A stretch of DNA of 6,211 nt from an uncultured Eubacteriales bacterium (GCA_900547135.1 URFJ01000110.1:1-6211); one strand, 5' to 3'. Shown: positions 1 through 6,098, counted from the first letter of the stretch. Program-made: numbers and translations. Notes: generated by a model from the sequence alone, not told the origin.

Positions 1-3
1 CAT

Positions 4-11
4 CCTCCTTT
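4..11 (-). promoter_or_regulatory. Shine-Dalgarno site of a probable leftward gene starting outside the window
   Basis: Read on the minus strand, these bases are AAAGGAGG, a near-perfect ribosome binding site. An ATG follows at once (bases 3-1), which is too close to be used, so the real start would lie a few bases beyond the left edge. This implies a gene divergent from the phosphatase. No coding sequence of it is visible, so this is inference from the site alone. Confidence 0.4.
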
Positions 12-25
12 ATGTAATGAACGCG

Positions 26-64
26 ACGCGCGGACGCCCCCCTGACCACTGGACGTCCGCGCGT
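26..64. repeat. 11-bp perfect inverted repeat (stem-loop)
   Basis: Bases 26-36 (ACGCGCGGACG) are the exact reverse complement of 54-64, separated by a 17-base loop that starts with a run of C. On the + strand only TTTGCTT follows, a weak U-tract, so it would be a poor intrinsic terminator for a gene to the left. On the minus strand it would sit in the leader of the presumed divergent gene, about 15 bases before its ribosome binding site. Either role is possible; the pairing is certain but the function is not. Confidence 0.55.
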
Positions 65-118
65 TTGCTTATATAAAAATGTTTTTGTTAAACTCCTGTT
101 ATGTTTTTAAAAAACGCG

Positions 119-147
119 TTGTTTTGACGCTTATGCGGGTATATAAT
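119..147 (+). promoter_or_regulatory. Sigma-A-type promoter of the histidinol phosphatase gene
   Basis: The -10 box TATAAT (142-147) is perfect. At the standard 17-base spacing lies TTGTTT (119-124), a partial -35 box. A better-looking TTGACG at 124-129 is only 12 bases from the -10 box and is unlikely to pair with it. Transcription would start near 154, leaving a leader of about 25 bases. Confidence 0.65.
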
Positions 148-177
148 TAGCCTGCATTATTTAAAGAGGAGTCATTA

Positions 178-960
178 ATGATAGTTGATTATCATCTTCA
201 CAGCCGTCATTCATTCGACAGCGACGCCAATCCTCAACAAAGCATTGAGAGGGCGTCTAAACTTGGGATTTCGGAAATTTGTTTTACAGAGCACGTGGAC
301 TTTGAAGACACGAGGAATCCGCTTTTGGACATAAGCGCCTATATTTCCGATATTAACAGATTTATGCCGTCGTATAAAGGTGTGCGCGTTAAGCTGGGCT
401 TTGAAATAGGCCTTGACGACTGGGAATGCTCTCAAAGAACATGGGATTTTATTAAGGATGCCGGCGCCGATTTTATAATTGGCTCGGTTCATATGGTTAA
501 TGGCATCAATGCTTATTACAATGATTTTTTTGAAGGACTTAGCCAGGCAGAGGCCTACGAAAAATATATTAACGCGCTGTGCGACAAGGCGAAGAGCTGC
601 GCCTATTTCAGCGTGCTCGGCCACTATGATTTTGTAACCAAATATGCCCCATACGAAAACAGGGCGCTTAATTACTTAGATTATGCCGAACGTCTTGATA
701 CGCTTTTAAGAATCCTTGTTGACAAGGGGAAGTCTCTTGAGATAAATACATCGTCATGGAGGGATGGCTTTTCATGGGGGATTGAACTGTTTAGGCGGTA
801 TAGAGAGCTTGGAGGCGACTTCGTAACTATCGGAGCCGATTCACACAGTCCGGAAAGGGTGGGAATGCGCCTTAACGAGGCGATATCAATGGCAATGGAA
901 GCGGGTATAAAATACATAGCCACGTTTGACGGACTGTCGCCTGTAATGCATCGGATTTAG
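178..960 (+). CDS. hisJ: Histidinol-phosphatase, PHP superfamily (HisJ/HisK type)
   Basis: The product (260 aa) should hydrolyse L-histidinol phosphate to histidinol and phosphate, the second-to-last step of histidine synthesis, in the cytoplasm. It shows the full set of PHP metal-binding motifs: HLH at H6/H8, the TEH motif at E38-H39, GFEIG with E76, GSVH with H105, GHYD with H149 and D151, and the C-terminal GADSH with D221/H223. These normally hold a three-metal cluster. Length is typical of HisJ/HisK proteins (about 260-270 aa). The ATG at 178 is preceded by AGAGGAG with a 6-base gap, and the HxH motif falls a few residues after it, so the start is secure. It has its own promoter and is not next to other his genes. 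Substrate is inferred from the family; a related PHP phosphoesterase with another substrate is possible. No clear terminator follows it; 961-1099 holds nothing I recognise. Confidence 0.9.
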   Translation: MIVDYHLHSRHSFDSDANPQQSIERASKLGISEICFTEHVDFEDTRNPLLDISAYISDINRFMPSYKGVRVKLGFEIGLDDWECSQRTWDFIKDAGADFIIGSVHMVNGINAYYNDFFEGLSQAEAYEKYINALCDKAKSCAYFSVLGHYDFVTKYAPYENRALNYLDYAERLDTLLRILVDKGKSLEINTSSWRDGFSWGIELFRRYRELGGDFVTIGADSHSPERVGMRLNEAISMAMEAGIKYIATFDGLSPVMHRI

Positions 961-1099
961 CGCTGCTTGATTAGCGGATGGGCTGAACCTAGGTCTATGG
1001 TGCGTTTTACCACACATTTATGAGCGGATATAGGGGAATGATATCTGTAACAAGAGAATTAAACGGCATTCCGGCACGCTTATTCGAGTATAGTCGCTA

Positions 1100-1128
1100 T
1101 TGCCAGAGGTTTATAAATGGGGTACAAT
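1100..1128 (+). promoter_or_regulatory. Sigma-A-type promoter of the DUF1292 gene
   Basis: TTGCCA (1100-1105) and TACAAT (1123-1128) are separated by exactly 17 bases, each one mismatch from consensus. The start point would be near 1135, giving a leader of about 40 bases that ends in AAGGGGG seven bases before the ATG at 1176. Confidence 0.8.
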
Positions 1129-1175
1129 CAATAAAGGGTCCGTAATGGTTCCTAAAACCAGAAGGGGGCAATACC

Positions 1176-1517
1176 ATGGAAGAAGAAAGGGATTTTGTCA
1201 CGTTTGTCGGAGACGATGGCGAAGAGTTTGAGCTGGACATCGTGGATTACTTTGAACATAAGGGAGAGGAATACGCGATATTGATCGATTCATCCAAAGA
1301 ATACGACGACAATGAGGAATTCGACGCCTACATAATGAAAGTAGTGGTTAACGGCGAAATGGAAGAGTTCCTTCCGCCCGACGACGAGTTGATGGAAGAG
1401 CTTGCGGCAGTAGCTGAGGAGCGCCTGGGAGCGGTATGCGAATGCGACGTATGCCATGACGATGATTGCCAAGGCCAACACGAATGCCATGAAGAGGGCT
1501 GCGGCTGCCACGAGTAA
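1176..1517 (+). CDS. DUF1292 family protein with a Cys/His-rich C-terminal tail
   Basis: A small (113 aa), very acidic cytoplasmic protein of unknown function. Residues 6-66 match the DUF1292 pattern of Firmicutes: a VTFVGDDGEEFEL opening strand, a DYFEHKGEEYAIL core, then a YIMKVV strand followed by an acidic stretch. In many clostridia such proteins accompany housekeeping genes; no biochemical role is established to my knowledge. The odd part is residues 88-112, which hold seven Cys (88, 90, 93, 98, 104, 109, 111) and four His (94, 102, 105, 112) among acidic residues, suggesting a metal-binding tail. The start is set by AAGGGGG with a 7-base gap. The gene has its own promoter and terminator, so it is a single-gene unit lying before the thrS leader. 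The family call is fairly sure; metal binding is inference. Confidence 0.82.
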   Translation: MEEERDFVTFVGDDGEEFELDIVDYFEHKGEEYAILIDSSKEYDDNEEFDAYIMKVVVNGEMEEFLPPDDELMEELAAVAEERLGAVCECDVCHDDDCQGQHECHEEGCGCHE

Positions 1518-1543
1518 GCCTGAGGCATGCGGGCTGAACTGAG

Positions 1544-1571
1544 GCGGGCGGGTTTGCTGTCCGCTTTATTT
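1544..1571 (+). terminator. Intrinsic terminator of the DUF1292 gene
   Basis: GCGGGC (1544-1549) pairs with GTCCGC (1559-1564, one G-T pair) around a 9-base loop, followed by TTTATTT. It lies 27 bases after the stop codon and before the thrS promoter, which fits separation of the two units. The U-tract is broken by an A, so strength is moderate. Confidence 0.65.
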
Positions 1572-1599
1572 ATATGCGAATAATACTACAGAGGTTATG

Positions 1600-1628
1600 T
1601 TGACAAAAAGGCCGGTGTTGAATATAAT
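1600..1628 (+). promoter_or_regulatory. Consensus sigma-A promoter of the thrS T-box transcript
   Basis: TTGACA (1600-1605), 17 bases, TATAAT (1623-1628): a perfect consensus match in both boxes and spacing. Transcription would start near 1635, just before the T-box stem I. A strong constitutive promoter fits a gene whose control lies in leader readthrough rather than in initiation. Confidence 0.93.
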
Positions 1629-1635
1629 CTAGTGA

Positions 1636-1903
1636 ATAGCGTAACCGTAGGATGAACGGGTTTTGCTTTGAGAATTTTACTAGAAGGATTTTATAATCCG
1701 CAAGAGAGGGGCGACATTGGCTGCAATCGCCTATAGCATGTTCTCATATTAGCGCACCGTCCCGCGACTGCGGCGTATAAGCCACGTTACAGGCTTGTCG
1801 AGTGGGCCGATGGCAAGAGGATTGATACGGTTGCCGTCAAGGCCAATTAGGGTGGAACCGCGGGTTTGTCCCGTCCCTTGCGTATGCCAGGGGCGGTTTT
1901 TTT
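1636..1903 (+). ncRNA. T-box riboswitch, threonine-specific, in the thrS leader
   Basis: This leader senses uncharged tRNA-Thr and allows transcription of thrS when threonine is short. Stem I is closed by CCGTAG (1645-1650) with CTGCGG (1768-1773), then a kink-turn-like GATGA/CGA, then CGGG (1657-1660) with CCCG (1761-1764). The loop above holds the specifier ACC (1756-1758), a Thr codon, followed by the usual purine. TGAGAA (1669-1674) pairs with TTCTCA (1741-1746). The distal AGAGAG (1703-1708) and the apical loop GGCTGCAA (1719-1726), capped by GGCGA/TCGCC, are typical. AAGCC/GGCTT (1779-1796) is a stem II-type hairpin and 1805-1844 forms stem III. The conserved T-box AGGGTGGAACCGCG is at 1849-1862. 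Its antiterminator uses AGGG (1849-1852) with CCCT (1875-1878) and CGGG (1861-1864) with CCCG (1870-1873). The usual AGTA on the 5' side of the specifier loop is not obvious. Confidence 0.96.
1871..1903 (+). terminator. T-box-controlled intrinsic terminator (attenuator) of thrS
   Basis: CCGTCCCT (1871-1878) pairs with AGGGGCGG (1889-1896), one G-T pair, followed by seven T (1897-1903). Its 5' arm is the same segment the antiterminator needs, so the two folds exclude each other. With charged tRNA the terminator forms; binding of the uncharged tRNA CCA end to the TGGA bulge (1853-1856) favours readthrough. Confidence 0.94.
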
Positions 1904-1953
1904 GTATACAATCCAGCCTGGCCTTGACGCTATAATAAAAATTGGAGGTTTAT

Positions 1954-3894
1954 ATGAATATCACATTTCCCGACGGATCGGTGCGCCAGTATGAGGATGG
2001 GGTTAGCGCGCTTGATATAGCCGCGAGCATTGGCCAGAGGCTTAGGAAATCGACCCTTGCGGCTGAGCTTGACGGAAGCCTTTTCGACGCGTCCCAGCCG
2101 ATTGCGGGCGATCATTCGCTTAAACTGCTGTCCTTTTCAGACGCTGGAGGAAGATGGACCTACAGGCATACGGCGGCGCATATGCTGGCTCAGGCTGTCA
2201 AAAGGCTGTTCCCCGATGCAAAGCTTGCCATAGGTCCGGCGATTGATGACGGATTCTATTACGATTTTGATACTGAGCAGAGCTTTTCGCCTGAAGACCT
2301 CGCCAGGATTGAAAAGGAGATGGCGGCTATAAGCCAACAGAACCTTGAAATAGAAAGGTTTGAGTTGCCAAGAGACGATGCTGTCGCACTTATGCGTAAA
2401 ATGGATGAACCCTACAAGGTAGAGCTTATCGAGGACCTTCCGGACGGCGCCGCAATAAGCTTTTACAGGCAGGGCGAGTTTGTAGACCTGTGCGCAGGGC
2501 CGCATGTGGAGAGCACGGGCAGAATTAAGCACATAAAGCTTATAAGCGTTGCTGGGGCCTACTGGCGCGGAAGCGAGAAGAATAAGATGCTCAAGCGCAT
2601 ATATGGAACGGCGTTTGATAAAAAATCCGAGCTTGATGAATACATTGAAAAGCGCGAAGAGGCAAAAAAGCGGGACCATAACAAGCTGGGAAGGGAGCTT
2701 GAGTTGTTTACAACGGTGGACATGATAGGCCAGGGGCTTCCGATACTCCTCCCTAAGGGAGCGAAGGTGATACAGCTTTTGCAGCGCTTTGTTGAGGATG
2801 AGGAACAGCGGCGCGGCTATATGCTGACAAAAACACCTTTTATGGCCAAAAGCGACCTATACAAGATATCGGGACACTGGTATCATTACCGCGACGGCAT
2901 GTTTGTTATGGGGGATCCGGACGATGAGGAAAACGAAGCGCTTGCGCTGAGGCCGATGACCTGCCCGTTCCAGTTCATGGCTTACCTCAACAAGTCCCGC
3001 TCTTACCGCGACCTTCCAATGCGGTACAACGAAACCTCAACCCTGTTCAGAAACGAGTCGTCCGGCGAGATGCACGGGCTTATAAGGCTGAGACAGTTTA
3101 CGATATCCGAGGGCCATCTGGCCTGCAGGCCGGATCAGGTTGAGGACGAATTCAAGGGCTGTTTGGACCTGGCTACGTTTATGCTAAAGACCCTGGGCCT
3201 TGACGAAGACGTGACGTACCGCTTTTCAAAATGGGACGAAAACGACAGGGAAAAATACATTGGCAGCAAGGAGAGCTGGGAAGCCACCCAGAATATGATG
3301 CGCAGTATCCTCAAAGACCTTAACGTGGACTTTGAGGAGGCGGATGGAGAGGCGGCGTTCTATGGTCCAAAGCTCGACATACAGATCAAAAACGTTCACG
3401 GCAAGGAGGATACCCTTATTACGATTCAGATAGACTTCCAGCTTGCCGAGCGGTTTGGCATGACGTATGTTGACTCGGACGGAACCAAAAAATATCCCTA
3501 CGTTATACACCGTACATCTATCGGATGCTACGAGCGCACGCTTGCGCTGTTGATAGAAAAGTATGCGGGCGCCTTCCCTGTGTGGCTTGCGCCGGTGCAG
3601 GTAAAGGTACTAGCTATGACGGACCGCACGCACGACGCCGCGTTAAAGATATCCGGCGATCTAGAGCGGCTTGGAATTAGGTCCGAATGCGATCTTCGAA
3701 ATGAAAAGATCGGCTTTAAGATAAGGGAAGCGCAGATGCAAAAGGTGCCGTATATGCTTATAATAGGGGATAAAGAGGTTGAAAACGGTGTTGTAGCGGT
3801 GAGAGCGCGCAAGGAAGGCGACCTTGGATCGATGCCGCTGGATGATTTTATAATCAGGATAGGCCGTGAGATAGACACGAAGGCCAGGGACTAA
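1954..3894 (+). CDS. thrS: Threonyl-tRNA synthetase
   Basis: This cytoplasmic class II synthetase (646 aa) charges tRNA-Thr and clears mischarged Ser-tRNA-Thr. Domains in order: TGS (1-61), editing domain (about 65-225) with H72, H76, C180 and H184, catalytic core (about 243-535), and anticodon-binding domain (about 540-640) with RNEKIGFKIREAQ near 582-594. Zinc ligands of the active site are C337, H388 and H519; motif 2 carries FRNESSG with R366, motif 3 ends in ERTLALL with R528. The ATG at 1954 is preferred because GGAGG (1944-1948) sits 5 bases before it. An in-frame TTG at 1942 lies against that site and would only add four residues. Where E. coli reads QDDAH before the second zinc ligand this protein reads ISEGH, and NCPGH is replaced by TCPFQ. 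Similar sequences occur, as I recall, in other clostridia. Regulated by the T-box leader. Confidence 0.98.
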   Translation: MNITFPDGSVRQYEDGVSALDIAASIGQRLRKSTLAAELDGSLFDASQPIAGDHSLKLLSFSDAGGRWTYRHTAAHMLAQAVKRLFPDAKLAIGPAIDDGFYYDFDTEQSFSPEDLARIEKEMAAISQQNLEIERFELPRDDAVALMRKMDEPYKVELIEDLPDGAAISFYRQGEFVDLCAGPHVESTGRIKHIKLISVAGAYWRGSEKNKMLKRIYGTAFDKKSELDEYIEKREEAKKRDHNKLGRELELFTTVDMIGQGLPILLPKGAKVIQLLQRFVEDEEQRRGYMLTKTPFMAKSDLYKISGHWYHYRDGMFVMGDPDDEENEALALRPMTCPFQFMAYLNKSRSYRDLPMRYNETSTLFRNESSGEMHGLIRLRQFTISEGHLACRPDQVEDEFKGCLDLATFMLKTLGLDEDVTYRFSKWDENDREKYIGSKESWEATQNMMRSILKDLNVDFEEADGEAAFYGPKLDIQIKNVHGKEDTLITIQIDFQLAERFGMTYVDSDGTKKYPYVIHRTSIGCYERTLALLIEKYAGAFPVWLAPVQVKVLAMTDRTHDAALKISGDLERLGIRSECDLRNEKIGFKIREAQMQKVPYMLIIGDKEVENGVVAVRARKEGDLGSMPLDDFIIRIGREIDTKARD

Positions 3895-3967
3895 CCCCTG
3901 TGTGCCTCAGCCTGATTAACAGCAATAATCGCATTAAGGTCTATTAACCGTAGCATCAGAGTTTAAA

Positions 3968-3993
3968 AAAGGCGCCCCAGGGCGCCTTTATTG
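3968..3993 (+). terminator. Intrinsic terminator after thrS, probably bidirectional
   Basis: AAAGGCGCC (3968-3976) pairs with GGCGCCTTT (3981-3989) around the loop CCAG, followed by ATTG. It is 73 bases past the thrS stop. The A-run on its left (3965-3970) makes a six-T tract on the minus strand, so it could stop transcription from either side. A second small inverted repeat, TTGCA/TGCAA (3991-4007), follows directly. Confidence 0.85.
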
Positions 3994-4072
3994 CAGCCAG
4001 GGTGCAAAAAAACGCGCTAGGTACGCACAGCCGCGACCAATCGTGCAATCGTAAACGCCCGCCCAAATTAAA

Positions 4073-4101
4073 TTGTTAAAACATACAAATAAGCGTATAC
4101 C
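4073..4101 (+). promoter_or_regulatory. Probable promoter of the MreB-family gene
   Basis: TTGTTA (4073-4078) and TATACC (4096-4101) are 17 bases apart, each with four of six consensus bases. The start would be near 4108, giving a leader of about 47 bases. No better pair is visible between the thrS terminator and the start codon, but the match is moderate. Confidence 0.5.
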
Positions 4102-4119
4102 AGTTTTTTCCCAAGGGAA

Positions 4120-4152
4120 TAATACCCATATATCAACTGACGGAGGGTATTG
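4120..4152 (+). promoter_or_regulatory. Leader hairpin that overlaps the ribosome binding site of the MreB-family gene
   Basis: AATACCC (4121-4127) is the exact reverse complement of GGGTATT (4145-4151); a T-G pair at 4120/4152 extends it to 8 bp around a 17-base loop. The Shine-Dalgarno GGAGGG (4142-4147) is half in the loop and half in the stem. CCC 4125-4127 could instead pair with GGG 4115-4117, releasing the site. The pairing is seen; a regulatory role is inference. Confidence 0.4.
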
Positions 4153-4154
4153 CC

Positions 4155-5261
4155 ATGGCCATTTCGGTTTTAAATCGGTTTTCACAGGATCTTGCCATTG
4201 ATCTTGGAACTGTTAATACGCTAATCGCCCGAAAGGGATGGGGAATCCTGCTTAGGGAGAAGAGCGTGGTTGCGGTGTCCAACACTGTAAGAAATGAGGT
4301 CGTAGCCATTGGAAGCTCAGCGCCGGAGGTATCTGCCAGGGTTCCAGGCGGGATAAGCCTGGTTCAGCCGCTTCGCGACGGAGTGATATCGGATATATCC
4401 CTTGCCTGTGTGATGCTTTCAGGCTTTATAAAAAAGGCGCTTGGAAAAAGGCCCAGGCTGTTTGGCATAAACGTAGTGGTATGCGTGCCTGGATGCATAA
4501 CCCAGGTTGAGCAGGCGGCCATTGAGGAAGCGGCTCATTCGGCCGGAGCGCGTAACGTGACGGTTGTCGAGGAATCGCTTGCCGCGGCGGTTGGCGCGGA
4601 CCTGCCCGTATACGGGCCAGCGGCATCCATGGTAGTGGATATAGGGGGCGGCACAACCGACGCAGCCGTGATATCGCTTGGCGGAATTGCGGCCTCAAAC
4701 TCGGTTCGGACGGGCGGAACCCATATAAACGAATCCATAATCGCTTACCTGCGCCAGAAGACGGGCATCACTATAGGCGATAAAACCGCCGAACAGGTAA
4801 AGCTTTCCGTGGGGCTTGAGCCTTCCGATCCCGACATGATCATGCGCATAAAAGGCCGTAGAATGGATACGGGCCTGCCCGACGCCATCCATATATCGGC
4901 GTGCGAGCTCGCGGGAGCCATGGAGGAGCCGGCGTCCAGGATTGTGGGCGCTGTTGTGGATACGCTGGCACAAACACCTCCGGAGCTTGCGGGCGACATA
5001 ATAGATACAGGCATAGTGCTCACAGGCGGAGGAGCCCTGCTCAAGGGGCTTTGCGCGCGCATGGAAAGCGCCACCGGCCTGCCTGTGATGGTAGCGGAAT
5101 CGAGCATGGACTGCGTAATAACGGGCGCGCTCAAGCTTCTTGAAAGGCGGGGAACGTATTCAGAGTCTGCGTACGCTTTTAGCACAGCAAACGCTAAGCA
5201 GGGAAACGCGGGAGGGTTTGCGCAGCAATCCGACGCAAACGTACAGCACAATGCGCGCTGA
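4155..5261 (+). CDS. mreB: MreB/Mbl-family cell-shape actin homologue (divergent, solitary)
   Basis: MreB proteins polymerise with ATP on the inner membrane face and guide cell-wall synthesis along the side wall. This 368-aa protein has the actin-fold nucleotide motifs: phosphate-1 DLGTVNT (16-22), EESLAAAVG with the catalytic-type glutamate (E139/E140), phosphate-2 VDIGGGTTD (161-169) and the adenosine motif GIVLTGGGALLKG (286-298), plus QPLRDGVISD (71-80). The short N-terminal stretch 1-12 could be the membrane-touching segment. It departs from typical MreB in several places: APEVSARVPGG instead of the usual GRTPGN stretch, VPGCIT for VPSGIT, EESL for EEPM, and a hydrophilic tail of about 35 residues rich in Ser, Ala, Gln and Asn after 332. 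Start: GGAGGG, 7-base gap. No mreC or mreD follows; a terminator does. So it may be an extra MreB paralogue rather than the main one. Confidence 0.9.
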   Translation: MAISVLNRFSQDLAIDLGTVNTLIARKGWGILLREKSVVAVSNTVRNEVVAIGSSAPEVSARVPGGISLVQPLRDGVISDISLACVMLSGFIKKALGKRPRLFGINVVVCVPGCITQVEQAAIEEAAHSAGARNVTVVEESLAAAVGADLPVYGPAASMVVDIGGGTTDAAVISLGGIAASNSVRTGGTHINESIIAYLRQKTGITIGDKTAEQVKLSVGLEPSDPDMIMRIKGRRMDTGLPDAIHISACELAGAMEEPASRIVGAVVDTLAQTPPELAGDIIDTGIVLTGGGALLKGLCARMESATGLPVMVAESSMDCVITGALKLLERRGTYSESAYAFSTANAKQGNAGGFAQQSDANVQHNAR

Positions 5262-5292
5262 AGCATAAAAATCGGATGAAGCAACACAAAAA

Positions 5293-5329
5293 GAGGCCGC
5301 CGGAAAACCACCGCGGCCTTGGATTTTAT
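5293..5329 (+). terminator. Intrinsic terminator of the MreB-family gene
   Basis: AGGCCGC (5294-5300) pairs with GCGGCCT (5313-5319), extended by a G-T pair, around a 12-base loop; ATTTTATTT follows after four bases. An A-run precedes the stem. It starts about 30 bases after the stop codon and separates this gene from the next promoter. Confidence 0.82.
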
Positions 5330-5341
5330 TTGTAAACGGGA

Positions 5342-5370
5342 TTGACAATATATTAAGTGTATGGTATCTT
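5342..5370 (+). promoter_or_regulatory. Sigma-A-type promoter of the last gene, with extended -10
   Basis: TTGACA (5342-5347) is perfect, followed after 17 bases by TATCTT (5365-5370). TG at 5362-5363 gives an extended -10 element. Transcription would start near 5377, about 68 bases before the ATG at 5445. That also argues against the in-frame GTG at 5382, which would lie at the very 5' end of the message. Confidence 0.8.
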
Positions 5371-5444
5371 TTACATAACAAGTGGTTAGCGAAAAAGCAG
5401 ACATAACACATTTTATTAAAGCGAAGCAGAAGGATTTATTATTA

Positions 5445-6098
5445 ATGAAACGTTCAATTCAAGAAATTATAACAGCAATACTGGTCATTGCTATAATGTC
5501 GGCAGGCTTTCTAAGCGGGGCTTACATGGATATGGAGGAGATAACCCAGGACATTAACAGAAAGTGGACGGTAGTTAAGGATGGGGATTATAGAAATAAA
5601 TACAGCGACCCATCGGTTTTGAACAACATAATCAAGAATGATTCGAAAATCGATTTGCAGCTTAAAAAGCTGGAGGATTACTTCACCAGCATTTCGATTC
5701 ACGGGGACGCTTCTGAAAACAGGACTTATCCAAACTATTTTGGGGGCAAATACGTAAACGAAAACGGTGAATTGGTAATATGCCTGTCAGATAATACTAT
5801 AGAAAATAGAAATCTTATGGAAGAAGCGGCTGGCGGCGGCATAGCGTTTAAAAGCGTCAGGCATTCATATAACGAGCTCAGCACGGCCAAACAAAATCTT
5901 ACTAGATGGGTAGGCGCATGCATTGAAAAGGACGGCGCTCCGGACGGATTATATGGCTGGGGCATAGGGAATGAGATGAACTGCCTGATGGTTGACGTCA
6001 AATATGAATCCGAAGAGCTATTTAGACAGGTATATGATGCGACGGGAAGATTTTCAGGGATTGTGTTTAATATAATGGAGGATACAGAAGCAATATAG
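5445..6098 (+). CDS. Membrane-anchored or secreted protein of unknown function with two alpha/beta repeats
   Basis: I do not recognise a named family. The 217-aa product has a short basic N-terminus, then a hydrophobic segment (about 7-25), which could be an uncleaved anchor or a signal peptide; the rest is hydrophilic and likely outside the membrane. Residues 36-80 look helical and charged. Two similar units follow: 99-137 (FGGKYVNENGELVICL, then a charged helix, then GIAFKSV) and about 170-210 (GWGIGNEMNCLMVDV, charged helix, GIVFNI). Both have a strand, turn, strand, helix, strand order. This recalls the pro-domain of secreted S1-type proteases, but no protease domain or catalytic triad is present here or in the frame beyond. 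The start at 5445 is chosen because AGAAGGA (5428-5434) lies 10 bases before it and the hydrophobic segment follows directly; an upstream GTG (5382) would add 21 charged residues and lacks a site. Codons look more AT-rich than those of thrS. Confidence 0.75.
   Translation: MKRSIQEIITAILVIAIMSAGFLSGAYMDMEEITQDINRKWTVVKDGDYRNKYSDPSVLNNIIKNDSKIDLQLKKLEDYFTSISIHGDASENRTYPNYFGGKYVNENGELVICLSDNTIENRNLMEEAAGGGIAFKSVRHSYNELSTAKQNLTRWVGACIEKDGAPDGLYGWGIGNEMNCLMVDVKYESEELFRQVYDATGRFSGIVFNIMEDTEAI

Noticed and set aside
1924..1936. TTGACG and TATAAT between the T-box terminator and thrS, looking like a second promoter.
   Set aside because: The two boxes are one base apart, and no -35-like sequence lies 16-18 bases before the TATAAT.
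1942..1953. TTG start four codons upstream for thrS.
   Set aside because: It abuts the Shine-Dalgarno GGAGG, which is correctly spaced only for the ATG at 1954, where ThrRS proteins normally begin with the TGS strand.
3988..4185. A 65-codon minus-strand open frame that ends right before the six-T side of the thrS terminator.
   Set aside because: It starts with GTG inside the MreB-family gene without a ribosome binding site, covers the promoter and leader of that gene, and has no recognisable protein features. A bidirectional terminator explains the T-tract.
4426..5404. Long antisense open frames opposite the MreB-family gene, and similar ones opposite thrS and the phosphatase.
   Set aside because: They lack ribosome binding sites and family motifs, and are shadows of the codon pattern of well-supported + strand genes.
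5382..5444. GTG start that would lengthen the last protein by 21 residues.
   Set aside because: It lies about five bases after the predicted transcription start, has no ribosome binding site, and would put a charged segment before the hydrophobic N-terminus.
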